16,739 nt of DNA from the NCBI GenBank assembly GCA_029933365.1, contig JAOZOH010000064.1, forward strand, positions 1 to 16,739. Direction: 5' to 3'. The stretch comes from Desulfuromusa sp. (GTDB taxonomy: Bacteria; Desulfobacterota; Desulfuromonadia; Desulfuromonadales; Geopsychrobacteraceae). How positions within the stretch are numbered: position 1 is the first letter of the stretch; each line of letters begins with the position of its first letter. Positions 10,274-16,628 of this stretch are shown here, one piece after another. The notes under the pieces are model-generated. The model did no database searches. It was not told the origin of the DNA and saw only the letters and a program-made list of their open reading frames with translations. A program made the translations under genes and the position numbers.

Positions 10274-10750
10274 ATGGATGATTCAATTCCGATGACAAAA
10301 GAGGGGCATCAGCGCTTACAGGAAGAATTAAAGCAGCTGGTTCGATTTGAGCGGCCCAAAGTGGTACAAGATATAGCTGAGGCCCGTAGTCACGGAGATT
10401 TATCTGAAAATGCTGAATATGATGCGGCAAAAGATCGGCAAGGTTTTGTTGAAGGGCGGATCAAGGAGTTGAATCATAAAATTGCCGTCGCGCAGGTCAT
10501 TGATCCCACCATAATCAAGTCTGACAAAATCGTCTTTGGGGCTAAAGTGACTCTGTTTGATATCGATACCGAAAAGGAAGTCACTTACCAGATTGTTGGT
10601 GTTGATGAAGCGGATATCAAAGTTGGTAAAATTTCTATCAGTTCTCCCGTCGGTCGGGCCTTAGTTGGTCACCAAGTCGATGAAGAGGTGAATATCAACG
10701 TCCCATCAGGGGTTAAGATTTATGAAGTCACTGGCATAGAATATAGTTAA
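10274..10750 (+). CDS. greA: Transcript cleavage factor GreA
   Basis: GreA enters the secondary channel of RNA polymerase and stimulates cleavage of backtracked RNA, rescuing stalled complexes. At 158 residues it matches E. coli GreA (158). The N-terminal coiled coil (about 1-75) carries the tip acidic pair Asp42 and Glu45 in GDLSENAEYDAA, which coordinates the catalytic magnesium. The C-terminal FKBP-like domain follows, with SPVGRALVGHQVDEEV typical of the family. The opening IPMTKEGHQRLQEEL is also typical of the family. The start ATG has GAGGAG 8 nt upstream. An intrinsic terminator ends only 14 nt before this start, leaving no room for a promoter between them, so greA is read by escape through that terminator. 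Confidence 0.97.
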   Translation: MDDSIPMTKEGHQRLQEELKQLVRFERPKVVQDIAEARSHGDLSENAEYDAAKDRQGFVEGRIKELNHKIAVAQVIDPTIIKSDKIVFGAKVTLFDIDTEKEVTYQIVGVDEADIKVGKISISSPVGRALVGHQVDEEVNINVPSGVKIYEVTGIEYS

Positions 10751-10787
10751 ATTAAAACCGGAATTACGGTTCGTCACAGTTTTAATT
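10750..10787 (+). terminator. First hairpin downstream of greA
   Basis: AATTAAAAC (10750-10758) pairs perfectly over 9 bp with GTTTTAATT (10779-10787), beginning at the last base of the greA stop codon. A T-rich stretch follows (AATTTTATATTTTTT). The A+T-rich stem is weak and the loop is 20 nt, though it contains an inner ACCG/CGGT helix that could form instead. It probably works together with the stronger hairpin just downstream. Confidence 0.45.
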
Positions 10788-10802
10788 AATTTTATATTTT
10801 TT

Positions 10803-10838
10803 ACGGGGTATTTCCATGACTGGGAATGCCCCGTTTTT
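10803..10838 (+). terminator. Intrinsic terminator after greA
   Basis: ACGGGG (10803-10808) pairs with CCCCGT (10829-10834); the helix continues inward through weaker pairs to TCC/GGG and closes on ATGACT. Five T follow from 10834. This is a typical strong terminator and separates greA from the DUF1858-recG pair. Confidence 0.88.
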
Positions 10839-10913
10839 CTTGCAATTTAAAGCTTATTCTGGGAAAATCCAGAGAACATTTCTTCAATCTTTGCCCCATT
10901 TCTGGAGGTAACA

Positions 10914-11117
10914 ATGGCTCCCAAAATCACTAAAGATATGACTTTTTATCAAATTTTACAGATGGATCCAAAGGTTGCCAAAGTTCTGGACAGCTATAAT
11001 ATGGATTGTGGGGGATGTCTTGGAGCAACAAGCGAATCTATCGCTCAAGGTGTCAAGGCACATGGTTTTGACCTTGATGAAATCCTTGCTGCGCTGAATG
11101 ACATTTTTGCAGATTAA
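10914..11117 (+). CDS. DUF1858 domain protein with redox-disulfide CGGC motif
   Basis: This 67-residue protein is a stand-alone DUF1858 domain, also known as the hybrid-cluster-protein-associated redox disulfide domain. The opening ITKDMTFYQILQMDPK and the motif MDCGGC (about 30-35) identify it. The two cysteines of CGGC could form a reversible disulfide or bind a cofactor; the biochemical role of the family is not established. A strong GGAGGTAA ribosome site precedes the ATG by 4 nt, so expression is likely to be good. No signal peptide or membrane segment is seen, so it is probably cytoplasmic. It sits 9 nt ahead of recG and is probably cotranscribed with it. A link between a redox domain and recG is suggested only by position. 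Confidence 0.9.
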   Translation: MAPKITKDMTFYQILQMDPKVAKVLDSYNMDCGGCLGATSESIAQGVKAHGFDLDEILAALNDIFAD

Positions 11118-11126
11118 GCCCACTCT

Positions 11127-13280
11127 ATGTCGGCTAACAACTCACAATCCAACCACCAACTCAAATTGAATCAAACGCTCGATACTTTGCATGGTGTCGG
11201 GCCACGAATGCTTCCCAAGCTTAAAAAACTTGGTCTGGTCACCGTAGAAGATGCCCTCTATCATCTGCCAATTAGGTATGAAGACCGTCGTCAGCTTAAA
11301 ACAATCAACCAATTAAGAGACAACCAGCAGGAAGTTTTTGTCGGATCTGTCCTGGCTTCGGGCGAAACCGTCACCACGCGTAGCCGTAGACGTATTTATG
11401 AGGTGATTGTTGGTGATAACAGCGGAAAAATATCATTAAAATGGTTTCGCTACCGCAAGCCTTGGCTGCAAAAACGTTTTCCGGTAGGACAAAAGGCCAT
11501 TTTTATTGGTGAAATTAAACGCTTTGCTGCGATTCGCGAAATTCATCATCCCGATTCTGAACTCCTTAGTTCCAGTCAGGACCTGCAACAGTTATTACAA
11601 TCAGACCCTCTCAATTTTGGTAGAATTCTTCCCGTTTATGCTCTTACAGAAGGGTTGACGCAGAAACAGTCGCGCAAAATCTGGCGTCAGTTGGTCGATG
11701 AAAATGCCGCTTATGCTCCAAGTTTTATCCCCGTTGATATCCAAAAAAAATATCATTTAATGACAATCCCGGATGCGTTGCAACAGGTTCACTGGCCGGA
11801 TGAATCGGTAGAATTAGCTGATCTGGAAAGTGGTCGAGATAAAGCGCGATACTCACTGGTGTTTGATGAATTTTTTTACCTGGAGTTGGGGTTGGCATTA
11901 AAGAGGGCAGGGGTGCAACTGGAAGAGGGGATCGCTTTCAAATTTACCCATAAGTACACAATTCCACTCAACAAAATGTTGCCATTCAAGCTAACGGATG
12001 CACAGCGTCGAGTGCTGGGCGAAATTAAACAGGACATGATGGCTCCACAGCCGATGCATCGCCTGTTACAGGGGGATGTTGGCAGCGGAAAAACCCTCGT
12101 TGCTCTGATGTCAGCATTGATCGCCATCGAAAATAATGCACAGGTTGCGGTTGTTGCGCCAACCGAAATTCTTGCTGAACAGCATTATCGAACCTTCAGC
12201 CTCTGGCTCAAACAATTGGGATTAAAGACCGTTTTACTTCAGGGGAGCATGTCTGTAGCAGCTAAGCGCGAAGCGCTGCAACAGATTGCTCAAGGTGATG
12301 TCGATCTTGTTGTCGGCACCCATGCTGTCCTACAGGAAGGGGTGGAATTTCACCGCCTTGGTCTGGGAGTCATTGATGAACAACACCGCTTCGGGGTTCA
12401 TCAACGCAGCCTTTTAAAACACAAAGGGGCGAATCCAGACATGCTGGTGATGACAGCAACTCCAATTCCAAGAACCTTATCAATGACTCTCTATGGAGAC
12501 CTTTCTGTCTCGGTTATTGATCAATTACCTCCAGGCAGGAAGCCGGTCACGACAAAACGATTCAGTTCTTCTCACCGCGACAAAGGCTACCAACTGATAA
12601 AACAGGAACTGCAGCAAGGGCGACAAGCTTACGTTGTTTACCCATTGGTTGAAGAATCAGAAAAAAGTGATCTGCAAGCAGCAACCATCGCGGCAGAAGA
12701 TTTCAGGCAAAATATTTTTCCTGAATTTACTGTCGGGCTTCTCCATGGACGGATGAAAACTGCGGAAAAAGATGCAGTCATGGATTCTTTCAGAAATGGC
12801 GATATCCAATTACTGGTCTCAACAACTGTGATTGAAGTGGGTGTGGATGTGCCGAATGCGACAGTGATGATGATAGAACACGCTGATCGTTTTGGTCTCT
12901 CACAATTACACCAGTTGCGTGGTCGGGTTGGCCGGGGAGCAGATAAAAGTTATTGTTTACTGATTCCTTCAGAACATTACAGTGCAGATGCGGCACGCAG
13001 ATTGCGAGTCATGGTGGAAACAGAGGATGGATTTCGCATTGCAGAAGAAGATCTGGAGATACGTGGCCCCGGTGATTTTTTGGGGACACGCCAGGCAGGA
13101 CTTCCTGATTTCCGGGTTGCCAGCCTATTGAAGGACACCCGAATTCTGGAGGCGGCTCGCCAGGAAGCTTTTGCATATGTTATAAAGACTGATCAATTGG
13201 GTACTGCAGAGGCAGCCCCGATAAAAAAAGAGCTGCTACGTCGCTGGGGTGGCAGGCTAGAATTAGCAGCAATCGGATAA
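11127..13280 (+). CDS. recG: ATP-dependent DNA helicase RecG
   Basis: RecG is a superfamily 2 translocase that regresses stalled replication forks and remodels Holliday junctions and R-loops. Of 717 residues, the first ~170 form the wedge/OB-fold region (LHGVGPRMLPKLKKLG, YHLPIRYEDRR). Helicase motifs follow: Walker A GDVGSGKT at 316-323, DEQH at 417-420 with HRFG after it, TATPIPRTL in motif III, and QLRGRVGRG at 596-604. The C-terminal DFLGTRQAGLPDFR is a RecG signature. The start ATG has no recognisable Shine-Dalgarno sequence; the preceding 9 nt are GCCCACTCT. Ribosomes probably reach it by coupling from the DUF1858 gene, whose stop codon lies in the same frame. Confidence 0.97.
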   Translation: MSANNSQSNHQLKLNQTLDTLHGVGPRMLPKLKKLGLVTVEDALYHLPIRYEDRRQLKTINQLRDNQQEVFVGSVLASGETVTTRSRRRIYEVIVGDNSGKISLKWFRYRKPWLQKRFPVGQKAIFIGEIKRFAAIREIHHPDSELLSSSQDLQQLLQSDPLNFGRILPVYALTEGLTQKQSRKIWRQLVDENAAYAPSFIPVDIQKKYHLMTIPDALQQVHWPDESVELADLESGRDKARYSLVFDEFFYLELGLALKRAGVQLEEGIAFKFTHKYTIPLNKMLPFKLTDAQRRVLGEIKQDMMAPQPMHRLLQGDVGSGKTLVALMSALIAIENNAQVAVVAPTEILAEQHYRTFSLWLKQLGLKTVLLQGSMSVAAKREALQQIAQGDVDLVVGTHAVLQEGVEFHRLGLGVIDEQHRFGVHQRSLLKHKGANPDMLVMTATPIPRTLSMTLYGDLSVSVIDQLPPGRKPVTTKRFSSSHRDKGYQLIKQELQQGRQAYVVYPLVEESEKSDLQAATIAAEDFRQNIFPEFTVGLLHGRMKTAEKDAVMDSFRNGDIQLLVSTTVIEVGVDVPNATVMMIEHADRFGLSQLHQLRGRVGRGADKSYCLLIPSEHYSADAARRLRVMVETEDGFRIAEEDLEIRGPGDFLGTRQAGLPDFRVASLLKDTRILEAARQEAFAYVIKTDQLGTAEAAPIKKELLRRWGGRLELAAIG

Positions 13281-13315
13281 AAAGCAGGCTGGTTAGCGTT
13301 TCAAGCTGAAGGAAA

Positions 13316-13360
13316 AATCCCCTCTAGCTCCCCTTTGTGAAAGGGGGAGTGAGGGGGATT
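13316..13360. repeat. Palindromic intergenic repeat upstream of qor
   Basis: AATCCCC (13316-13322) and GGGGATT (13354-13360) form the outer arms; CTCCCC and GGGGAG form the inner arms around a TTTGTGAAAG centre. This 45-bp imperfect palindrome has the G/C-block composition of REP-like dispersed repeats. It lies between recG and the quinone oxidoreductase and has no T-run directly after it. It differs in sequence from the 5633-5720 element but is similar in style. Confidence 0.6.
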
Positions 13361-13390
13361 AACGGTTTTACTGTTTTTAAGGAGATGACT

Positions 13391-14353
13391 ATGCAAGCAA
13401 TACGGGTTCACAAATTCGGTGGTTCAGAGGTCATGCACTATGAAGAAGCTCCTGAACTCACCCCTGATAAAAACCAGATAATAATTGAAGTTAAAGCGAT
13501 TGGGGTCAATCCTGTTGACACTTACATTCGCGCTGGAACATATCCAATAAAACCAGATCTTCCGTATACACCGGGTAAGGATGCTGCCGGAATTATTAAG
13601 GAAGTTGGTTCTGCGGTCAAGAAAAGAAAAGTCGGTGACCGGGTTTATATTTGTGGATGTATTTCAGGCAGTTACGCAGAAAATATCCTTTGTGAAGAGG
13701 AACAGGCTTACGTTCTGCCAGATAATGTAAGCTTTAGCGCTGGATCAGCACTTGGAGTGCCATATAGTACAGCTTATTTTGCCCTGAATTATCGTGCGCA
13801 TGCTTTGCCGGGGGAAACCTTGCTGATTCATGGTGCCAGTGGAGCCGTAGGACTTGCAGCCATACAGATCGCAAAAGCTAACGGTTTAGAAGTTATTGGC
13901 ACTGCAGGAACTGAACATGGATTGCAACTGATAAAAGATCAGGGGGTTATCGCGGCGTTGAACCATAACACTGAAAACTATCTTGATGGGATTGAAGAAC
14001 TGACCGAGGGTGCAGGTGTTGATGTGATTTTGGAGATGCTGGCCAATGTCAATCTAGCCAAAGACCTCAAGTTATTAGCGAAGTATGGCCGGGTCGTAGT
14101 GATCGGCAATCGTGGTTCAATTGAAATTGATCCACGTGACACAATGGGTAAAAATGCATCAATCCTCGGGATGTCTTTATTCAGTGTCGAAACAAAAGAG
14201 TTCAAGCAAATTCACGCAGCGATTAAAGCAGGGCTGATTGATGGACGCTATCAACCAATCATCCATTCTGAACTCCCTCTGGCTGATGCTGCCAAGGCTC
14301 ATGATTTGGTAATGCTGAACGGGGTGAATGGGAAGATTGTCTTGCTACCATAG
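13391..14353 (+). CDS. Zeta-crystallin-type NADPH:quinone oxidoreductase (MDR family)
   Basis: This is a cytoplasmic medium-chain dehydrogenase/reductase of the quinone oxidoreductase type, which transfers electrons from NADPH to quinones or similar acceptors. The N-terminal GroES-like domain contains GVNPVDTYIRAGTYP (about 39-53), a zeta-crystallin signature, and the conserved PGKDAAG. The Rossmann NADPH site GASGAVG lies at 148-154. The cysteine ligands of zinc alcohol dehydrogenases are not evident, fitting the zinc-free quinone reductase branch. The 320 residues match the family. I chose ATG 13391 because AAGGAG at 13379-13384 lies 6 nt upstream; the same frame extends to 13337 but those codons fall in the palindromic repeat. 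It appears to be a single-gene unit. The physiological substrate cannot be read from sequence. Confidence 0.9.
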   Translation: MQAIRVHKFGGSEVMHYEEAPELTPDKNQIIIEVKAIGVNPVDTYIRAGTYPIKPDLPYTPGKDAAGIIKEVGSAVKKRKVGDRVYICGCISGSYAENILCEEEQAYVLPDNVSFSAGSALGVPYSTAYFALNYRAHALPGETLLIHGASGAVGLAAIQIAKANGLEVIGTAGTEHGLQLIKDQGVIAALNHNTENYLDGIEELTEGAGVDVILEMLANVNLAKDLKLLAKYGRVVVIGNRGSIEIDPRDTMGKNASILGMSLFSVETKEFKQIHAAIKAGLIDGRYQPIIHSELPLADAAKAHDLVMLNGVNGKIVLLP

Positions 14354-14425
14354 TTAGAACGAAAGATAGCAATATACTTTAGTTTACATAATATCTATTA
14401 TGCGACGTTAGATATCTACCAACCC

Positions 14426-14456
14426 ATAGCGGGGTCTGCTCATGACCTCGCTATTT
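14426..14456 (+). terminator. Hairpin terminator downstream of the quinone oxidoreductase
   Basis: ATAGCGGGGTC (14426-14436) pairs with GACCTCGCTAT (14444-14454) over 11 positions with one G-T pair and a 7-nt loop, followed by TTTAA. It lies between convergent genes. The T-run is short, so efficiency is uncertain. In the reverse direction GGG follows the hairpin, so it is not a good terminator for the minus-strand genes. Confidence 0.6.
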
Positions 14457-14467
14457 AATCCAATCCC

Positions 14468-15409
14468 CTATCTACGCCAATGACGTGGCACACTGTTGAA
14501 ACGAGCGTAACGTTCCAACTTGGCGTACAACTCTGCTGCTTTGTTTTTTTGCTGCAGAATAAAATTTTCAATCTTTTCTTTCCTGCTGGTGGATAGTCTT
14601 GCATAGGACGAGTCACTTTTTCCGATCGACTCTTCCTGCTGTTGCCAGTATTCGTTATAAAAGCCAAACTCCTTGAAGTTAGCCTGCCACCATGATCTGT
14701 TGCGCCCTGCTGGCAGATTTTGTGCGGATGGGATCAGATTTGCAACCAGCCTATGTTTCGTCGGATCAATGGTCATAGTGTAGCTAGACAAAACATCCAT
14801 GCCGATCAGTCCCTGGTAATGACTCGATGACATGCCGGAAACAATATGGGCTGGAATAAATTTTTCAGTTATCTCTCCCATCGTCAATTCATCAATAATG
14901 GTTTTGGTCGCAATTTTCTGGCCACCAATACCGGAAATAACCACCATAAGCCGGCCACCTTCTTCATCAAACAGATTGAGACGATCAGCCAGGCTATTTG
15001 AAATAACCAATCCGGGAGAACCGGTATCAACCATCATAGGAACCGTAACTTGGCCATTGAAGGTGACATCGATAATAACCCGATTTGCGTAGCCTTCTTT
15101 AGCGGTGTATGGAATGGAGATAGGTTTTTTACTGACATCATTTGCACCCGAAGCGCTGTTGTTTTCGACGGGTTCAGAACTATTATTATTTATAGTTATA
15201 CTTGAACTATTGGGTTGATACTCATTGTTTTTATTGCGAACATCATCTGGTACATCCTGTGGAGAGTTGGAAAAATGAAGCTGTCCGTTATCGTCAACCC
15301 ATCGGTACATCTGACCACTGGCCATTGTTGCCACGCTGAGACCAATGAACATAGTGATCAGGAAAAAAAATCTGAAAAGAGAAGTTTTTCTGCCTTTAAA
15401 GTGGATCAT
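14468..15409 (-). CDS. Exported DUF4124 and retropepsin-like aspartic protease protein
   Basis: The 313-residue protein begins with a basic stretch and a hydrophobic segment (about 11-28) ending in ATMASG, a probable Sec signal peptide with cleavage near 30-32, so it should act in the periplasm. A DUF4124 module follows at once: MYRWVDDNGQLHFSNSP (34-50). After a low-complexity Ser/Asn linker (about 62-90) comes a retroviral-type aspartic protease domain with the active-site motif VDTGSPG (126-132) and the second-strand signature GLIGMDVL (199-206). Such single-domain proteases act as dimers. The C-terminal ~85 residues are rich in Trp, Gln and charged residues and look helical. The substrate is unknown. 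An AGG ribosome site lies 7 nt before the ATG. It is the last gene of a minus-strand cluster, 27 nt after the zinc-ribbon gene. Confidence 0.85.
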   Translation of the reverse strand: MIHFKGRKTSLFRFFFLITMFIGLSVATMASGQMYRWVDDNGQLHFSNSPQDVPDDVRNKNNEYQPNSSSITINNNSSEPVENNSASGANDVSKKPISIPYTAKEGYANRVIIDVTFNGQVTVPMMVDTGSPGLVISNSLADRLNLFDEEGGRLMVVISGIGGQKIATKTIIDELTMGEITEKFIPAHIVSGMSSSHYQGLIGMDVLSSYTMTIDPTKHRLVANLIPSAQNLPAGRNRSWWQANFKEFGFYNEYWQQQEESIGKSDSSYARLSTSRKEKIENFILQQKNKAAELYAKLERYARFNSVPRHWRR

Positions 15410-15436
15410 AGAAAACCTGTATTCATAAACAACACA

Positions 15437-15646
15437 TTAAAGAACCTTATAGAAATTCATACCACACTCAACACATTGCCAGCTTGGAGTGTCCCTTTCA
15501 AAAGTGCATCCTCCCAGCACAATCCTGCCTTCAGCTAGATTCTCTTCTAGAGCGGCAGTCAATGCCGGGTTCCCATAAAGAAACGATGCAATTCGGAGCG
15601 AGTCGCATTCAGGACATTTACGTGGTTTTTTCTTGTATCTTTTCAT
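15437..15646 (-). CDS. Small zinc-ribbon-like protein with two CxxC pairs
   Basis: This 69-residue protein begins with a very basic segment (MKRYKKKPRK), followed by CPEC (11-14), and ends with CVEC (58-61). The two CxxC pairs 43 residues apart could bind one zinc ion as a zinc ribbon. Between them is GRIVLGGCTFERDTPSWQC, a pattern I associate with small conserved hypothetical proteins annotated in many bacteria; no function is established. The start ATG has only a weak ribosome site (AATGG) and lies 12 nt after the SseB-like gene, so translation is probably coupled. There is no signal peptide. Confidence 0.8.
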   Translation of the reverse strand: MKRYKKKPRKCPECDSLRIASFLYGNPALTAALEENLAEGRIVLGGCTFERDTPSWQCVECGMNFYKVL

Positions 15647-15658
15647 GATGTTACCATT

Positions 15659-16093
15659 TTATTGATCTTCAGTTACTTGATCCGCCCCTTCTGCTGTCGA
15701 TTGTTTTTGACTCTTCTTATTGGCTTCGTCGACTATAGCCTTAAGCCATTTGATTTCTTCTGGATCAAAAAATTTCTGCAGATCTGTACCATAGTTCAGC
15801 GCCCAATAGATGTTCGCTGAAGATATCTCAGTTATTCCATGACCGCTTACGGCAAGGTATTTAGCCTTATCATTCGCCCAATCGGTCAATCTGTTAATCG
15901 TATCAAACAGCATCAGGTAGGTCTTGTCGTTTGCCTCAACCAATAGCGGCAGCGCACCCTCCTCCTATACTGGATTGTCTTCCTCCTCTAATACCGGAAC
16001 ATAGAAAAGGGAATTAAGAAACAGCTCGTAAAATTGCGACTGCTGTTTCTCATCTTGAGCACAGAGCTTGATGGTATCATCAAGTTTAGTCAT
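15659..16093 (-). pseudogene. SseB-family protein gene interrupted by an in-frame TAG
   Basis: Read from ATG 16093, with AAGGA 7 nt upstream, the frame gives 42 residues (MTKLDDTIKL... FYELFLNSLFYVPVLEEEDNPV), then TAG at 15967-15965, and then continues in the same frame as EEGALPLLVEANDKTYLMLFD... to a TAA at 15659. Taken together the 144 codons read as one SseB N-terminal-type domain: the FY..LL..LFVPV segment, the central LPLL...YLMLFDT segment and ALNYGTDLQKFFDPEEIKWL near the end. The function of the family is poorly known (named for serine sensitivity in E. coli). Only one base need differ (GAG, CAG or AAG to TAG), so a recent nonsense change or a sequence error is the simplest reading. 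Readthrough or internal restart at TTG 15943 remain possible. A tail of Lys/Gln/Glu-rich residues closes the protein. Confidence 0.75.
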
Positions 16094-16168
16094 GGATTGA
16101 TCCTTAGAATGGAGTAAAATTGGAGAAAGCATTCCTGCATCTTGTCATTACACTACCTGAAAGATTGT

Positions 16169-16477
16169 TCACGTTGCTCCCGGTAAAGACCCTGATTGAT
16201 CTTCTTGAACTTCAATTTCTTCAATCAACGCCGCCCTGAGATCATCAAAGATTTTATTGGCGCGGACCGTGGTCAGATTGTGGGCTTCAACCTTGACACA
16301 CAAACCGATCCACATGGCATGAAGAGCCGCAATAGCGTCGGAATCGGGGTTTTTCTCGATCAAATTCGCCCATTTTTGTAGTTCGACGGGGTCTTTACAG
16401 TAGTCATTGTCATAGACATTTGAGGCAAATGCCGGGTTGGGCAACAGCAAACAGAGGAGCAGGATGATTATTTTCAT
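16169..16477 (-). CDS. Small secreted hypothetical protein with two cysteines
   Basis: I do not recognise this 102-residue protein. Residues 1-18 (MKIIILLLCLLLPNPAFA) form a clear signal peptide with an AFA cleavage site before Ser19, so the mature 84-residue product is probably periplasmic. The mature part is mostly helical in appearance and holds just two cysteines, Cys27 and Cys60, which could form a disulfide. It ends in an acidic and flexible tail (EEIEVQEDQSGSLPGAT). The ATG has an AAAAGG ribosome site upstream. It precedes the SseB-like gene by 75 nt on the same strand, in which I see nothing convincing, so cotranscription is possible but not shown. Confidence 0.7.
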   Translation of the reverse strand: MKIIILLLCLLLPNPAFASNVYDNDYCKDPVELQKWANLIEKNPDSDAIAALHAMWIGLCVKVEAHNLTTVRANKIFDDLRAALIEEIEVQEDQSGSLPGAT

Positions 16478-16542
16478 GATGTCTAACCTTTTGGGTTTTA
16501 CAGCTTAAGGTTGAGAACTACCCTTCCCCCTCCTGATTTTCT

Positions 16543-16567
16543 AAATCGGTATTATGTCCCCCGAATT
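16543..16567. repeat. Possible REP/RAYT-type repeat remnant
   Basis: The segment AAATCGGTATTATGTCCC followed by CCGAATT resembles, from memory, the GGGGACATAATAC-type ends that border REP-associated (IS200-like) transposase genes in many proteobacteria. No transposase is present here and no second copy occurs in the window, so this would be a solo remnant. The identification rests on recall of the motif, not on a comparison. Confidence 0.25.
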
Positions 16568-16628
16568 CTGCTCGCAATAGCGTGAATCAAATAATCTTAT
16601 AAACGTCCCGTTCCAGGGCACCACACAC

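Noticed and set aside
13337..13390. Earlier in-frame start for the quinone oxidoreductase
   Set aside because: Those codons come from the palindromic repeat; AAGGAG supports ATG 13391.
15659..15943. A stand-alone 94-residue gene starting at TTG 15943
   Set aside because: The same frame continues upstream through one TAG to a good ATG with a ribosome site, and the two parts make a single SseB-like domain. The short form was kept only as a possible restart product.
15965..15967. Pyrrolysine codon
   Set aside because: No pyl genes are in the window, several ordinary genes here (pyrC, the quinone oxidoreductase, the protease) end in TAG, and SseB is not a known pyrrolysine protein. Nonsense mutation or sequence error is simpler.
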